Shown: positions 23,066 to 34,908 of the stretch, piece by piece
Layout of the letters: every line of letters begins with the position of its first letter
How positions within the stretch are numbered: the first letter of the stretch is position 1
Origin: Molossus alvarezi
Taxonomy: Eukaryota > Chordata > Mammalia > Chiroptera > Molossidae
Assembly: GCA_037176705.1 (NCBI GenBank)
Contig: CM073898.1
Location: 40,427,488 to 40,491,487 of the forward strand
Reading direction: 5' to 3'
DNA length: 64,000 nt
The notes under the pieces: model-generated
Seen by the model: the letters and a program-made list of their open reading frames with translations, nothing else
Database searches by the model: none
Told to the model about the DNA's origin: nothing
Position numbers and translations under genes: made by a program

Positions 23066-23902
23066 AATTTTATCTTTATTGTTGAAAATATTACAGATGT
23101 TCCCCTGTTTTTCTCCCATTGACACCCTTTCCCCACCTCGTTCCCACCACACACACACACACACCATCTCACTGGACTGTTGTTTGTGTCCATTGGTTAT
23201 GCATATAAGTACTTTGGTTTATCTCTTACCGCCCCTCCACCCCCTTTTTTCTGAGGTTTGGCAGTCTGTTCCCTACTTCCATGTCTCTGGATCTATTTTG
23301 TTTATCAGCTTATTTTGTTCATTATATTTCATAAATAAGTAAAATCATATGATATTTGTCTTTCTCTGACTGGCTTATTTCACTTAGTATAATACTCTAC
23401 AAATCCGTCCATGTCATCTCAAAGTGTAAGAGAACCTTCTTTCTTACAGCTGCATAGTATTCCACTGTGTAAATGTACCACAGGTTTTTTATCCACTCAT
23501 CTGCTGATGGACATTTGGGCTATTTCCAGATCTTAGCTATTGTAAATAGTACTGCTATGAACATAGAGGTTCATATACTCTTTCTGACTAATGTTTCAGG
23601 CTTCTTGGGATATATTCCTAGAAGTGGGATCATTGGGTCAAATGACAGTTTCATTTTTAATTTTTGGAGAAAACACTATATTGTTTTCCATAGTGGCTGC
23701 ACCAGTCTGCATTCCCACCAGCAGTGTGCTAGATTCCTTTTCTCCACAACCTTGCCAGCATTTGTTGTTTGATGATTTGTTGATTGTAGCCATTCTGGCA
23801 GGTGGGAGGTGGTACCTCATTGTTGTTTTCATTTGCATCTCTCTGATAATTAGTGATGTTGAGCATTTTTTCATATGTCTCTTGGCCATTTGTATGTCTC
23901 CT
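23066..23902 (-). mobile_element. Antisense L1 3' end with target-site duplication
   Basis: Antisense 3' UTR ('tattacagatgttcccctg', an (AC)n patch at 23150-23164) followed by antisense ORF2 to 'cttggccatttgtatgtc'. The flanks carry ttggtaattgttaaa (23051-23065) and ttggtaatgttaaa (23903-23916), a target-site duplication differing by one T. The right copy overlaps the first bases of the adjacent LTR. Confidence 0.9.
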
Positions 23903-23909
23903 TTGGTAA

Positions 23910-24350
23910 TGTTAAAGTAATTAAACAAGGAGGCCATTAGACTGAGGTGGCTCTGATGTCTTGGGAGACTATGGAAGCAAACCAAAACCTAAGTCAGAGT
24001 CAATGCACTGGAATCTAAGAAAATTAAATTTAAGAATAGCCAATCATCAGCAGTCAACTAAATTTTCTCAAATAAGGCAACCACTAATACTCTGGTTTCT
24101 TTTCATATCACATACATATTTCACCTTTTTAAAAAAAAATTTTTTTTTACCAAATAAGGTAACTGTTTAAGCTATAGGGAATCAAAGATTGCTTTGCTTT
24201 GCTTCTGCATCTTCTTTAGAAAAACCTGTGGCTGACTCCTATCAATGGTGTGTTCCTAACCACTTCCGGTTTGGCCCTTCCCAATTGCAATCCATGTTTG
24301 CTTAAATAAACTTTTCCAAATTTTAACATGACTCAGTTTTTATTTTAACA
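23910..24350 (+). mobile_element. Solo LTR of a class I endogenous retrovirus
   Basis: A 441-bp unit starts tgttaaagtaattaaac and ends ttttattttaaca, the canonical TG...CA. A 4-bp direct repeat, gtaa, lies immediately outside both ends (23906-23909 and 24351-24354), the duplication size typical of gammaretrovirus-like elements. A polyadenylation signal, aataaa, occurs near 24305. No internal sequence or second LTR is present, so this is a solo LTR left by recombination. Its start also served as the L1 target site described for 23066-23902. Confidence 0.75.
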
Positions 24351-24354
24351 GTAA

Positions 24355-24884
24355 CCACTAGTCACTCAGAAATGTTTCCCTGCTATCATTATTAAAGCTG
24401 TTATGTTTAAAAAAAAAAAACACCAAGTTGTTATGCAAAAAAACCAACACTCTAAATTGCTTTCCTTTGGAAATAATAGGGAAGCTGACTAAAAAAATAA
24501 ATATATTCGTGAGTCTAGTTCAAATATTAGTCACAAAGTTATTCTTTCTTTTTCTGTTGTAGGTGAAATCAGAGCGCAAATTGACTGATGTGCTTGCTCT
24601 AGGCAAAATGCTTTATGAAGTCAGGTGGACTTGATCCAATAAAGCATTGCCATATATAGATGTTGTTTCTCAAAATGAGTCTGATTTCTTCTGCAAGTAA
24701 AATGTATAAAAGTGAGCATGATTAGATGTATATGAATAGTATGTTCTTCACCCATTTGTGCCTTTTACTTTCAAAAGAATGTTTTTTATGCATATGTGCA
24801 GCCAACTTTATGTCCATTATTATTATTCCAGGATAATATATCATATATTGAACTGGATATCAAATTGATTCGATTTTTGAGTCC
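24355..24884. other. Unassigned sequence with weak splice-acceptor-like motif
   Basis: A pyrimidine tract ending ttttctgttgtag occurs at about 24550-24562, with aataaa at about 24639-24644. No open frame or other exon supports a gene. Confidence 0.35.
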
Positions 24885-26340
24885 ATTATAACAGTTTTAT
24901 TGATATATAATTCACATGCCATAGACTTCAGTGATTTTTAGTATATTCACAGATATGCAAAAAAAGTTAATTTTATAATATCCCAATCAACTAAGAAAAA
25001 TCCAAACCATGTAGTTATTACTCCTCCCTAACTTATCCTATCATACATCTCAACCATAAGCAACCAGTCATCTTTCTGTCTCTACAGATTTTACTCTTCT
25101 GTGAATTTCATGTAAATGGAATCATGATATATGGATTTCCATGACTGGCTTCTTTCACTGAGCATAATGTTTTCAAAGTATAAACCATGTTATACCATGT
25201 ATCAGTAATCCATTACTGTTTTGTGGCCAAATAATATTCCATTGCATGGTTCTATAATTTTTGTATATCTACAAATTAATGGGTTGTTTCCAACTTTTGG
25301 CTATTAGGAATAAATAATGCTGTTGTAAACATTTATGTGCAAGTGTTTTGGTGGACATATGTTTCATTTCTCTTGGGTATATACAAAAGAGTGGAATTGT
25401 TGGGTCATATGGTAATTTTATGTTTAACAATTTGAGGAGCTGCCAGAACATTTTCCAAAGAAGCTGCACTATTTTATATTCCAACCAGCCTGAGGGTTCC
25501 AATTTCTTCATATCCTCACCAACATTTGTTATATTCTACCTTTTTTTGTTTTAGCCATCCTAGTGAGTATGAAGTAGTAGCTCATTGTGAATTTGATTTG
25601 CATTTCTCTGATGATTAATGATGTCAAGAATCTTTTCATATGCTCAATGTCTTGTTTGAGAAATATCTATTCAGACTCTGTGCTCACTTTTATACTGAAT
25701 TATTTGTCTCTTCTATATTTAGTTGTAAGAGTTCCATAATTGATATAAATATTTTCCGCCATTCTGTGGGTGGTCTTTTAATTTTCATAATAATGTTCAT
25801 TGAAACAAAAAAGTTTTAATTTTTATGAAGTTTAGTTTACCTCTGTTTTTTAAAGAACTAATTGTTATATATAAGCTCAAAAAGATTTATCCCAATGTTT
25901 TATTCAGAGAGTGGTATAGCTTTAGCTTTCACATTGGTTCTTTCATACACTTTGAATTAATTTTTGAATAGGGTCCAATTCATTTTTTGCATGTGGTTAT
26001 CCAGTTGTTCCACTATCATTTTATGAAAAGATTATTCTTTTCCCATTGAATTTCTTTAGGACCCATAGATGCATAAAGCATGGGCTCTCAATTTTATTTC
26101 ACTGATCTTTAAATCTATTCTTATGCCAGTGCCACATTGGCAAGTATCACTGTCTTGATTTATAGTTCTTCGTAGTAAGTTTGGAAATTAGAAAATGTAA
26201 TTTTCCTAATTTGTTCTTTGTCAAAATTGCTTTGGCTATGCTGGGTCTCTCGTAATTCCATATGAATTTTAAAACCAGATGATACATTTCCATGAAGAAT
26301 CCTGTTTACTGGTTGGATTACTTCAGTGAAGTCTATTTCT
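24885..26340 (-). mobile_element. Old antisense L1, 3' end into ORF2
   Basis: Plus strand reads antisense L1: 'gtggccaaataatattccat', 'ggttgtttccaacttttgg', 'tctcttgggtatatac', 'ctgccagaacattttccaa' and onward into sequences resembling the ORF2 linker/RT end. Heavily mutated. The right limit is approximate. Confidence 0.8.
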
Positions 26341-26457
26341 ATCTGAAGTATGAAGCCTTCGATATTGTTTCTCAGGGGACAAAGACTTGGGTATATCCAA
26401 AGTCACCCTGGAATAACATTGCTTTCAATAGGGCTCTGTTTCCCTATCTGCACTTAT

Positions 26458-26704
26458 CATTTTTTTTATCCTCACCCAAGGACAATTTTTGCATTTATCT
26501 TCAGATAGAGCGGGAGGGAGAGAGGGGAGAAGAGAGAGAGAGAAACATCAATGTGAGAGAGACACATCGACTGGTTGCCACCCACACAACTCCAACTGGG
26601 GCTGGGGACAAGCTACAACCAAGGTACATGCCCTTAGCGGGAACCATATCCGGGTCTCTACCGTCTGCGGGCCAACACTAACCACTGAGCCAAACCAGCC
26701 AGGG
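26458..26704 (-). mobile_element. VES-type SINE, long form, antisense
   Basis: The reverse complement begins gccctggctggtttggctc and ends with the tail motif seen here as atcctcacccaaggac. The target-site duplication is ctgcacttat (26448-26457) and ctgcacttac (26705-26714). The B-box region is visible as gggaaccatatccgggtctc. The open frames here are SINE read-through. Confidence 0.9.
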
Positions 26705-26714
26705 CTGCACTTAC

Positions 26715-27284
26715 CTTTTAAGCTCCATTAATTACTGGCTGGTTGTATATGTTTACAATAATGTTCTGGGACAAAACTTGCTCATAGATTGATGCAATCA
26801 AACCAAGACTCCTTTGAAGAGATAGTTCTATGATGTTAGCACACACAGACCCAAGGATAAGCTCTAATGCTAAAATTCTACTTCCATAAGTAGAGGGCAT
26901 GGAAAGACTGGAGAAAGAGGCAGGCCACTCCAGCTTAGCAATTAACAGATTTTATTAAAGTAAACTTACATATGTGGTGCATCTTGGGTGGCTGCAAGGC
27001 AAAGTGGATATCCCCCATGCCATGTGACAAGCAATGAAGAATTATTTAGGGTAAAAAGGGGAAATAGTAATGAGTACTAGTATAAAAATTATTTTACATG
27101 CTTGACAGGACAATGGCCTGTTTGAGGAACCAGTACATAGCAGGAGGTAGGGAAGTGGTGTTGATTTATTTTAGAATGAACATCTATTACAATCAGACCA
27201 TCGCTAAAGGAGGCTTGCGTTAAGCAATCTCTGTACTTGCCTGGGTCCAGCTCACAGGCCAGACAGTAGTCACGCCATGAAACA
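26715..27284 (-). mobile_element. Possible antisense LTR of an ERVL/ERV-type element
   Basis: On the minus strand a unit beginning tgtttcatggcgtgactac at 27284 runs to an aataaaatctgttaattgc polyadenylation-type region near 26940-26960 and then an R/U5-like stretch. The layout suggests an LTR. The 3' limit, CA terminus and target duplication could not be fixed, so the call is tentative. The open frame 27089-27289 (minus) is inside it and is not taken as a gene. Confidence 0.4.
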
Positions 27285-28174
27285 GTCACTCCTCCACATA
27301 TGGTTAGTGTTTGATATTTGCCCTCACTGAGAAAGCCTTTCCCAGCTGTGTCTTTCCTCCTTTCTCTTGCAAATAAGCCTGCCCACAGTTTAGCCTATAT
27401 CTTCAATGAATGTATCACATCCCACTTGCCTTTCATGACAGTTACCATGTTTTTTTTGTTTTGTTTTGGTAGTACTCTTTGATTTAAATTTCTCCAAATT
27501 TTGTTGCATATTAAGTCATTTTCTTTGAAATGCGATTTGGAACTCTCTATACTATGGTCTGCTTTTGCCCTGGACAAAATATCTGAGCCATTTCTCTGGT
27601 GCTGGGGGTGGGACAATGGTGTGCTTCTCTGTGAGTGACACTCTCAGTTTAGGAACTCAACATTATGATGTAGTGGAAGGGAAATGACCCAGGTTTTCTT
27701 GACTTCCCACTCCTGATGTGGAATTCCTGCTCCACAAGCCAAGGCAAGAGGGATCAGGAACTCAGTATATTTTGGTGGAAATTATATTAATATTCTTTGG
27801 GAGAATATTATGGGAAGTATCTGAAATGATTAACTGACATATCCTGGTGTCAAAAGGAGAAATAAAATCAGATTATTTTGCTTTAAAATAACCTGAAAGA
27901 GATACTTATCAGCTTTGTGCTAGAAATCCAGTTGTGTCCATTTTTGAAATTGTGTTCTCATAAATATTCTAAGGAATATGTTTGGTGATTCATTTTCTTC
28001 CTTTATAAACAAAGGAAGTTATACATTTTATGTTTTCACTTACATTTATATCACAGTATTGAATATTTTCTAATTAATTTTGATAGTGAAAATAGTTGTT
28101 AATTACTATTTTCTTCAGTGTCCTGTCATCACTTAAAATCATTTTTCTATCTTACACTTAATGAAAGTTGAAAA
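27285..28174. other. Unassigned sequence
   Basis: T/G-rich patch (ttttttttgttttgttttgg) near 27451-27470. No gene or named repeat could be supported. Confidence 0.4.
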
Positions 28175-30262
28175 AACCAAAACAACAAACAAAGTAAAAA
28201 ATGAGTAGAAGTAGGAAAATAAGAGGATCAGAGAGGAAATAATTGAAATAGATTCTAAAAATCATAATACAAAAGAGCTATGACATCAAGAGCTGGTTCT
28301 TTGAAAAGATAAACAAGTTTGGTAGGCCTTTAACCAGACTAATCAAGAATCAAAGAGAGAGGACCCAAATAAATAAAATTAGAAATGAAAGAGGAGAAGT
28401 AACAATGGACACCACATAAATACAAAGGATTTTAAGAAAATATTGCAAACAACTATATGCCAATAAATTAAAAAATCTGGATAAAATGAATAAATTCCTT
28501 GAAACATACAATCTTCCAAAACTGAATCAAGAAGAAACAGAAAATCTGAGCAGACCTATTGCAACTAATGGAATTGAAGAAGTAATTGAAAGACTCCTAG
28601 AAAAAAAAAGTCCTGAACCAGAGGGCTTCACAGGTGAATTTTACCAAACATTCAAAGCAGAATTAACATCTATCCTTCTCAAACTATTCAAGAAGAGGGA
28701 ACACTCCCAAGCTCATTTTATGAAGCCAGCATCATCTTAATTCCAAAACCAGATAAAGACACTACAAAGAATGAAAATTATAAGCCAATATCCTTGATGA
28801 ATATAGATGCAAATATCCTCTATAAAATAATAGCAAACCGAATCTAGCAATACATTAAAAAGATTAAACATCATGATCAATTGGGATTTATTCCTAGGAT
28901 GCAAGGTTAGTACAATATCTGCAAATCAATTAATGTGATACACCACATAAACAAAATGAAGGATAAAAATTATATGATCATATCAAATAGATTCCGAAAA
29001 TGCATTTGACAAAATCCAACACCCATTTATGATAAAAATTCTCAGCAAAGTAAGAATAGAGGAATCATACCTCAACTTAATGAAGGCCATATATGACAAA
29101 CCCACAGCCTAATTCATATTCAACAGGCAAAAACTACAAGCGCTTCTCTTAGATAAGAAACAAGATAGGGATGTCTGCTTTTGCCACTCTAATTCAACAT
29201 AGTAATTGGAATTCCTTGTCACAGCAATCAGACAAGAAGAAAAAAATAAAAGGCATCCAAATTGGAAAAAAAGAAGTAAAACTTTCATTATTTGCAGATG
29301 ACATAATATTGTATATAGAGAACCCTAAAGATTCCACCAAAAAACTTCTATGACTGATTAATGAATTCAGTCAAGAAACATGATACAAAATTAATTTTCA
29401 GAAATAGGTCATATTTTATATACCAATAATTAACTATGAGAAAGAGAAACTAAGAACACAATCTCATTTACATTTGCATCAAAAAACAAAATACCTAGGA
29501 GTAAATTTAACTGAAGTGGTAAAAGACCTATACTCAGAAAATTATAAGACACTGAACAAAGAAATTGAAGAAGGTACAAATAAATAAAAGCATATACCAT
29601 ATTCATGGATGGAAATAATTAACATCACTTCTATAGATTCAGCATAATATCAAAATACCAATGGCATATTTTATGAAATTAGAAAAAATAATAAAAAAAT
29701 GTATATGGAACCACACACACACACACACACACACACAACCTGAATAGCTTCAATAATCTTGAGAAAGAAGAACAAAGTTGGAAGAATCATGCTACCTGAT
29801 ATCAGACTATCAGACTGTACTACAAGGCCCTAGTAATCAAAACAGCATGGCACAGAAATGAAAACAGACATAGATCATTGGAAGAGAATAGAGAGCCCAG
29901 AAATAAACTTATGCCTATCTGTTTATTTAATATTTGATAAAGGAGGCAAGAATAGACAATGGGGTAAAAACAGTCTATTCAATAAATGGTGTTAGGAAAA
30001 TTGGACTTATACATGCAAAAAAAAAAAAAGAAAGAAAGAAAGAAAAAGAAAAAGAAACTAGACTGCTTTCTTACACCATATATGGAATAAACTAAAAATA
30101 GATTAAAGAGTTAAATGTAAGAGTCAAAACCATAAAACTCCTAGGAGAAAATATAGGCAGTAAAATCTTAGATATTTCTTATAGTGTTTTTACTGATATA
30201 TCTCCTCGGGCAAGGGAAACAAACAATAAACAAATGGTATTACATCAAACTAAAAAGTTTTT
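28175..30262 (+). mobile_element. Sense L1, ORF2 part before SINE insertion
   Basis: 5'-truncated L1 beginning inside ORF2. 'gagctggttctttgaaaag' starts the recognisable region, a 84-codon RT stretch lies at 28486-28740, and FADDIILY, the RT active-site box, lies at 29291-29314 in an open frame. Stops and frameshifts abound. An (AC)n run (29712-29737) and an A/G-rich tract (30019-30058) lie within it. Older than the 36-41 kb L1. Confidence 0.9.
29712..29737. repeat. (CA)n microsatellite inside L1
   Basis: About 13 CA units within L1 ORF2, a later expansion. Confidence 0.95.
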
Positions 30263-30514
30263 TTTTTTTTTTTTATCCTCATCCAAGGATATTTTTCCAT
30301 TTTTTGTACAGATAGAGTGGGAGGGAGAGAGAGAAAGGGAGAGAAAGAGAGAAACATCGACGTGAAGAGACACATCGAGTGGCTGCCACCCGCACAACCA
30401 ACCAGGACCTGGGACAAACTTGCAACCGAAGTATGCCCCCTTAGCGGGAACCGAACCCGGGTCTCTCTGGACCGCGGGCCGACGCTCTAACCGCTGAGCC
30501 AAACTGGCCAGGGC
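30263..30514 (-). mobile_element. VES-type SINE, long form, antisense, inside L1
   Basis: Poly-T, atcctcatccaaggat, GA-rich tract, then the tRNA-like head in reverse ending gctgagccaaactggcc. A perfect 17-bp target-site duplication, caaactaaaaagttttt, lies at 30246-30262 and 30515-30531. L1 ORF2 reads continuously across the site once the SINE and one duplicate are removed. Confidence 0.97.
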
Positions 30515-31620
30515 CAAACTAAAAAGTTTTTGCACAGCAAAGAAAACCATCAACAAAATGGAAAGACAACCTACTAAATGGAAGATGTTTTCCAATGATA
30601 CATCTGATAAGGGGTTAATATTTAAAATTTATAAAGAACTCAGACAATTTAACACCAGAAAAACAGCAGCCAAATTAAAAACTGGGCAGAAGACCTAAAC
30701 AGACACTTCTCAAAAAAAGACATACAAAAGCTAATAGACATATGAAAAATTGCTCAACCTCACTAATCATCAGAGAAATGTGTCTCAAAACCACAAGGAA
30801 ATACTACCTTACACCTGTCAGAATTGTTATCACAACAAATAACAAACAACAAGTGTTGGTAAGGATGTAGAAATATGGGAACCCTAGTGCACTGTTGACA
30901 GGAATTTTGATTGGTGCAAACATTATGAAAAACAATATGAAGTGTCCTCAACAAATTAAAAATGGCATTGCCTTATCACCCAATGATTCCACTTCTGGGA
31001 ATATATTTGAAGAAACTTGAAACACTTATTCAAAAGAATATATGCACCCTTATATTCATTTCAGCATTATTTACAATAGCCAAGACATGGAAACAACCCA
31101 AGTGCCCATCAGTAGATGAGTAGATTAAAAAGCTGTGGTACATTTACACAATGGAATACAGCTCGATCATAAAAAAGAATAAAATCTTACCTTTTGTGAA
31201 AGCATGGATGGACCTAGAGGTTATTATACTAAGTGAAATGTCAGACAGAGAAAGACAAATGCCCTATTATTTCACTTATATGTGGCATCTAATGAACAAG
31301 AACAAACAGAATAGAAACAAACTTGTAGATAGAAAAGAGACTGGTAACTATCAGAGGGGAGTGGGTTAAAGGGCTGGGTGAAAACAAGTGAAGGGATTAA
31401 GTAGTACAAATTGGTAGTTACAGAATAGCCACAGAGATGTAAAGTACAGCATAGGGTATATAGTCAATAATATCGACATACATATGTATATATGGGGCCA
31501 GGTGGGTACTTGAAGCAGCAGGGAAACCACTCTGTAAAGTACATGATTTTATAACCACTTTGCTGTACATCTGAAACTAACACACAATAATGTAAATGTA
31601 AACTATATTGAAAATAAATA
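30515..31620 (+). mobile_element. Sense L1, ORF2 C-terminus and 3' UTR after SINE
   Basis: Continues the 28175 element: 'ctcactaatcatcagagaa', 'aatatatttgaagaaacttg', 'cccaagtgcccatcagtag', then a 3' UTR ending in 'taaactatattgaaaataa' and A-rich sequence. The 3' UTR differs from that of the 36-41 kb L1, so the two belong to different subfamilies. Confidence 0.9.
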
Positions 31621-31854
31621 AATAGATAAAAATAAAAAATACAATAAAATTGTTTTTCTATGTGATTCCAAGTGATCTGTATTTGTTTATTAAGATGCAC
31701 TTGCCTCCTAAGGATTTAGTTGTTCCTAAGTCTAAATGAATATTAGCATTAATCAAGAATTAGTGTGAGAAATTACATATACTAAAATTCCTACTATTGA
31801 TATACTCAATTAAGTTCTTACCATTTCTTGAAATAGATGATCCTAGCTTAGTTC
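31621..31854. other. Unassigned AT-rich spacer
   Basis: No gene or named repeat visible. Confidence 0.4.
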
Positions 31855-31871
31855 GTGTGTGTGTGTGTGTG

Positions 31872-31914
<43 letters not shown>
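31855..31914. repeat. (GT)n-(TA)n-(CA)n compound microsatellite forming a palindrome
   Basis: (GT)9, then four TA steps, then about 17 AC units. Positions 31855-31898 are a perfect 44-bp palindrome. All open frames here are read-through of the repeat. Confidence 0.95.
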
Positions 31915-31917
<3 letters not shown>

Positions 31918-32575
31918 GTGCATGCACGCATACATACATGCCACTTCTCACCACATTTATGAAAATTTTCCAAAGCCAGAGAAGCGAAAAAAAAATACCA
32001 TAATATTTTCAGAGTCCTTTGGAATCAAATATATGAGCTTTCAGGGTTAGTTTCTTTGATGTATGAACACCCTTCAAAAGATCCAGCATTAAAATATTTG
32101 CTATCTTCAGTAACACCTGGTAGAACTATAGTGACTGTCAATCATTTGGGGAGTGATAAAATTCAAAGGAGATCCAACATTCAAAATAATGAACCCCGAG
32201 GAAGAATGTTTCAGTAGCAGCAAGTAGAGATTGCCCAGTCATCACAGATGACTATGTATGGCTACCATACCTTACAATTCATTTCAAAACAGAAAGCTAT
32301 TCTTAAAAATAATTTCCCCAGTTGTATTGGGTTCTTACTTGTAGGGTTTTCTTATACATTCTCCTATAGTCTTAACACCCAATGTATCTACAGTTGGCCT
32401 AAATGTAGTATTTCCATCATTTCCAAAACATGCATGCACAAAGCTCTGTGATCAGTGCACACTGATTTAAGGTGAGTAGTCTTTTCAGAAGAAGCTTACA
32501 TGACAGTTAGAGAAAAAGGCTCTATATATTACAAATAGTGAGGAAAAGGCAGTGGCAATAGCAATAATATTAATA
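31915..32575. other. Unassigned sequence; one copy of a local duplicate
   Basis: No gene seen. Positions about 32263-32333 resemble 33805-33875 (see findings). Confidence 0.4.
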
Positions 32576-32579
32576 ATAA

Positions 32580-32765
32580 AAGCAATTGTTTATGTGAAGC
32601 ATTCAAAATATTTCATGAAGAATATTTAATAAAATTGAATAACACCCTTAGGTATGTATTACAATTCCCATTTTATAACTGAGAAAACCAGAGCTGAGAA
32701 AGATAAAGATAAGTTACCTAAATTCACACAGCTATTATGCTACAGAACCTGGATTCAAATTTAGT
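32580..32765 (-). mobile_element. Antisense MIR SINE relic
   Basis: 'acaattcccattttataac', 'gagaaaaccagagctgag', 'aagttacctaaattcacac' and 'gaacctggattcaaattt' follow antisense MIR order. Confidence 0.8.
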
Positions 32766-32878
32766 ATATTTTTTTATGTACACTCTCATTAAAAGTTGGG
32801 TCTTCTGGTTTCTCCACTCTTTGTTTTACAATCTTCTTCTTATTCAGATAATATTCCTGCTTTAAAAAATATATAATA

Positions 32879-33090
32879 CCGCTCAGTTGGTGTGGCTCAG
32901 TGGTTGAGCATCAATTCATGCACCAAGAGGTCACCAGTTCGATTCCCAGTCAGGGCACATACCCAGGTTGTGGGCCAAATACCCACTGGAGGGCATGCAG
33001 GAGGCAGCCAATCAATGTTCTCTCTAATCGATGTTTCTATCATTCTCTCCCTCTCCCTTCCTCTCTCTCTAAAATCAATAAAGAAAAAAA
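32879..33090 (+). mobile_element. VES SINE, classical form
   Basis: tRNA-like head 'gtgtggctcagtggttgag' and B box 'cagttcgattcccagtcag', then 'ggcatgcaggaggcagcc', a CT-rich tract and the tail 'aaaatcaataaagaaaaaa'. It differs from the long form in head, middle and tail, so two VES lineages coexist. An approximate duplication, aaaaaatatata, occurs on both sides. Confidence 0.9.
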
Positions 33091-33224
33091 AATATATATA
33101 TATATAGTAACTCTGAGGTGCACACTATAAAACAGCTTCCCAATCTTTCCCCATTTTTCAACAGGTTTGTCACTTTTGCTTGATGTGCTTCTATCACACT
33201 TCACGTGCTTCTCCATGTACCTTC

Positions 33225-33468
33225 CACTGTATTGGCTGGTATTCTTATATGACGAAGAACTTTGGATACAGATATACACAGAAAGAAGACCATGTGGAGA
33301 CACAGGGAAAACATGGCAGTCTGCTAGCCACAAGAGATTTCTCAGAAGAAACCAACCCTGGCAATATCTTGACTTAACCTCTGGCCTCCAGAATTGTGAG
33401 AAATACATTTCTTTCAGCCACCCAGTAGGTGATTCCCTGCTATGCCTGTCCTAGAAAACTAATACTAA
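33225..33468 (+). mobile_element. Sense MLT1-type (MaLR) LTR 3' part
   Basis: 'gaccatgtggagacacagg', 'cagaagaaaccaaccctgg', 'cctctggcctccagaattg', 'tgagaaatacatttctttc' and 'agaaaactaatac' are successive MLT1 LTR segments. The 5' third is missing or unrecognisable. Two plus-strand open frames across it are chance frames. Confidence 0.75.
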
Positions 33469-34076
33469 TGTTCTCCTCAAAGAAATTTATCACATAGAAA
33501 TACAAAAAGAGAGGACACATATATGTTAATGATTGACAACTGAGTACCAAGTGTGCTATTTTAAAAATAGAAAATATTCCAAATGTGCTTTATTACAAAA
33601 TTACAGCAATACATTAAGGTGTTGACATAAATAGAAAAAAAAGTGGAATATGGGAAAAGGATTTCTTGTTAATGAAAAAAACAAGCTTCAGAATAATTTG
33701 TAAAATATAATCCCAATTGCATACATTATAATAATAAAACCTCTTGAAAGGTGATTTTGCTCATTTTATTTGCATATTCTCTCTGATATCACAGTTTTTA
33801 ACATTACCATGGCTTATAATTCATTTCAAAATAGAAATGTACTTTTTGAAAATAATTTTCAGTTAAATTGGTTTTCTTTCTGACTCTAGAATTTGTTTTG
33901 CTATTTATACATTTTGTTGCACAAAATCTTTTAAGTGACCTTACATAGCTTTTTTATCATTTTATAATATTTTCCAATTATTTTACTTCTTACTCTTTGC
34001 TCTTTATTTGGACCAACATTAACTTATTTTCCTCCTAACCCTAAAATCGCTCTGCTTCTTGAACTGGTAGGGTGTT
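33469..34076. other. Unassigned AT-rich sequence; second copy of local duplicate
   Basis: Includes 33805-33875, similar to 32263-32333. No gene seen. Confidence 0.4.
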
Positions 34077-34089
34077 AAAAATAAAGTTA

Positions 34090-34357
34090 GCCCTGGCCGG
34101 TTTGGCTCAGCGGTTAGAGCGTCAGCCTGCGGTCCAGAGAGACCCAGGTTCAGTTCCCGCTAAGGGCATGTACTTCGGTTGCAGTTTGTGCCCGGCCCTG
34201 GTTGGTCATGCGGGTGGCAGCCACTCGATGTATTCTTTTCACATCGATGTTTCTCTCTCTCTCTCTCTCTCCCCTTCCCCCTCTATCTGAACAATAAATG
34301 GAAAAAAAATGTCCTCGGGTGAGGATTAAAAAAAATAAATAAATAAATAAATAAATA
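34090..34357 (+). mobile_element. VES-type SINE, long form, with (AAAT)n tail
   Basis: Head 'gccctggccggtttggctc', B-box 'caggttcagttcccgct', CT-rich tract, 'tgtcctcgggtgaggatt' and a tail expanded into AAAT repeats. The duplication aataaagtta is at 34080-34089 and 34358-34367. Confidence 0.95.
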
Positions 34358-34494
34358 AATAAAGTTAAACATAACCTGAGGAAAATCAGAAGCACGTGTC
34401 TGTCTCATTGCATTGTCAGCACTGTGGGTCAGCATTTTGAGTTATCAGTGCAATCAAAAAACATTTAGCAACACTTTAACATCCTTGAGCCTAT

Positions 34495-34605
34495 ACTGAA
34501 GACTGTAAGCTTGAGGTCAAAGTCCCTATCTGTCTTTACCACTCTACCTCTAGCACCTCAAACAATGCTTGACATATAATTGGTTAAATGAAGAAATAAA
34601 GTTTG
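34495..34605 (+). mobile_element. L2 LINE 3' end relic
   Basis: 'gactgtaagcttgaggtca', 'accactctacctctagcac' and 'aatgcttgacatataattg' then 'ttaaatgaagaaataaa' match the L2 3' end order. Confidence 0.6.
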
Positions 34606-34876
34606 TAGATATTTTTCAAAATGTCCAAAAATTTTACTAAGTAAATGTTATATTCTCAGAACTTACTATAATTGATATAGGGATATTTTTATAATCATTT
34701 TCATAATTTTAAGAGGAACAACTTGCTATATCACTTGGAAGATATTTGTAAGGGATATATAACAATGTGAAAAACATAAAACGAATAATTATGTCATTCA
34801 GGCTATACATGCTGAAGGACCTTGAAATTTAAACTGTAGACTGTGGACCTGCAGGATCATAACCAAGAAAGATGTT

Positions 34877-34879
<3 letters not shown>

Positions 34880-34908
<29 letters not shown>

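Noticed and set aside
31760..32050. Cys-Val and Thr-His repeat proteins
   Set aside because: Translation of the GT/CA microsatellite in both strands.
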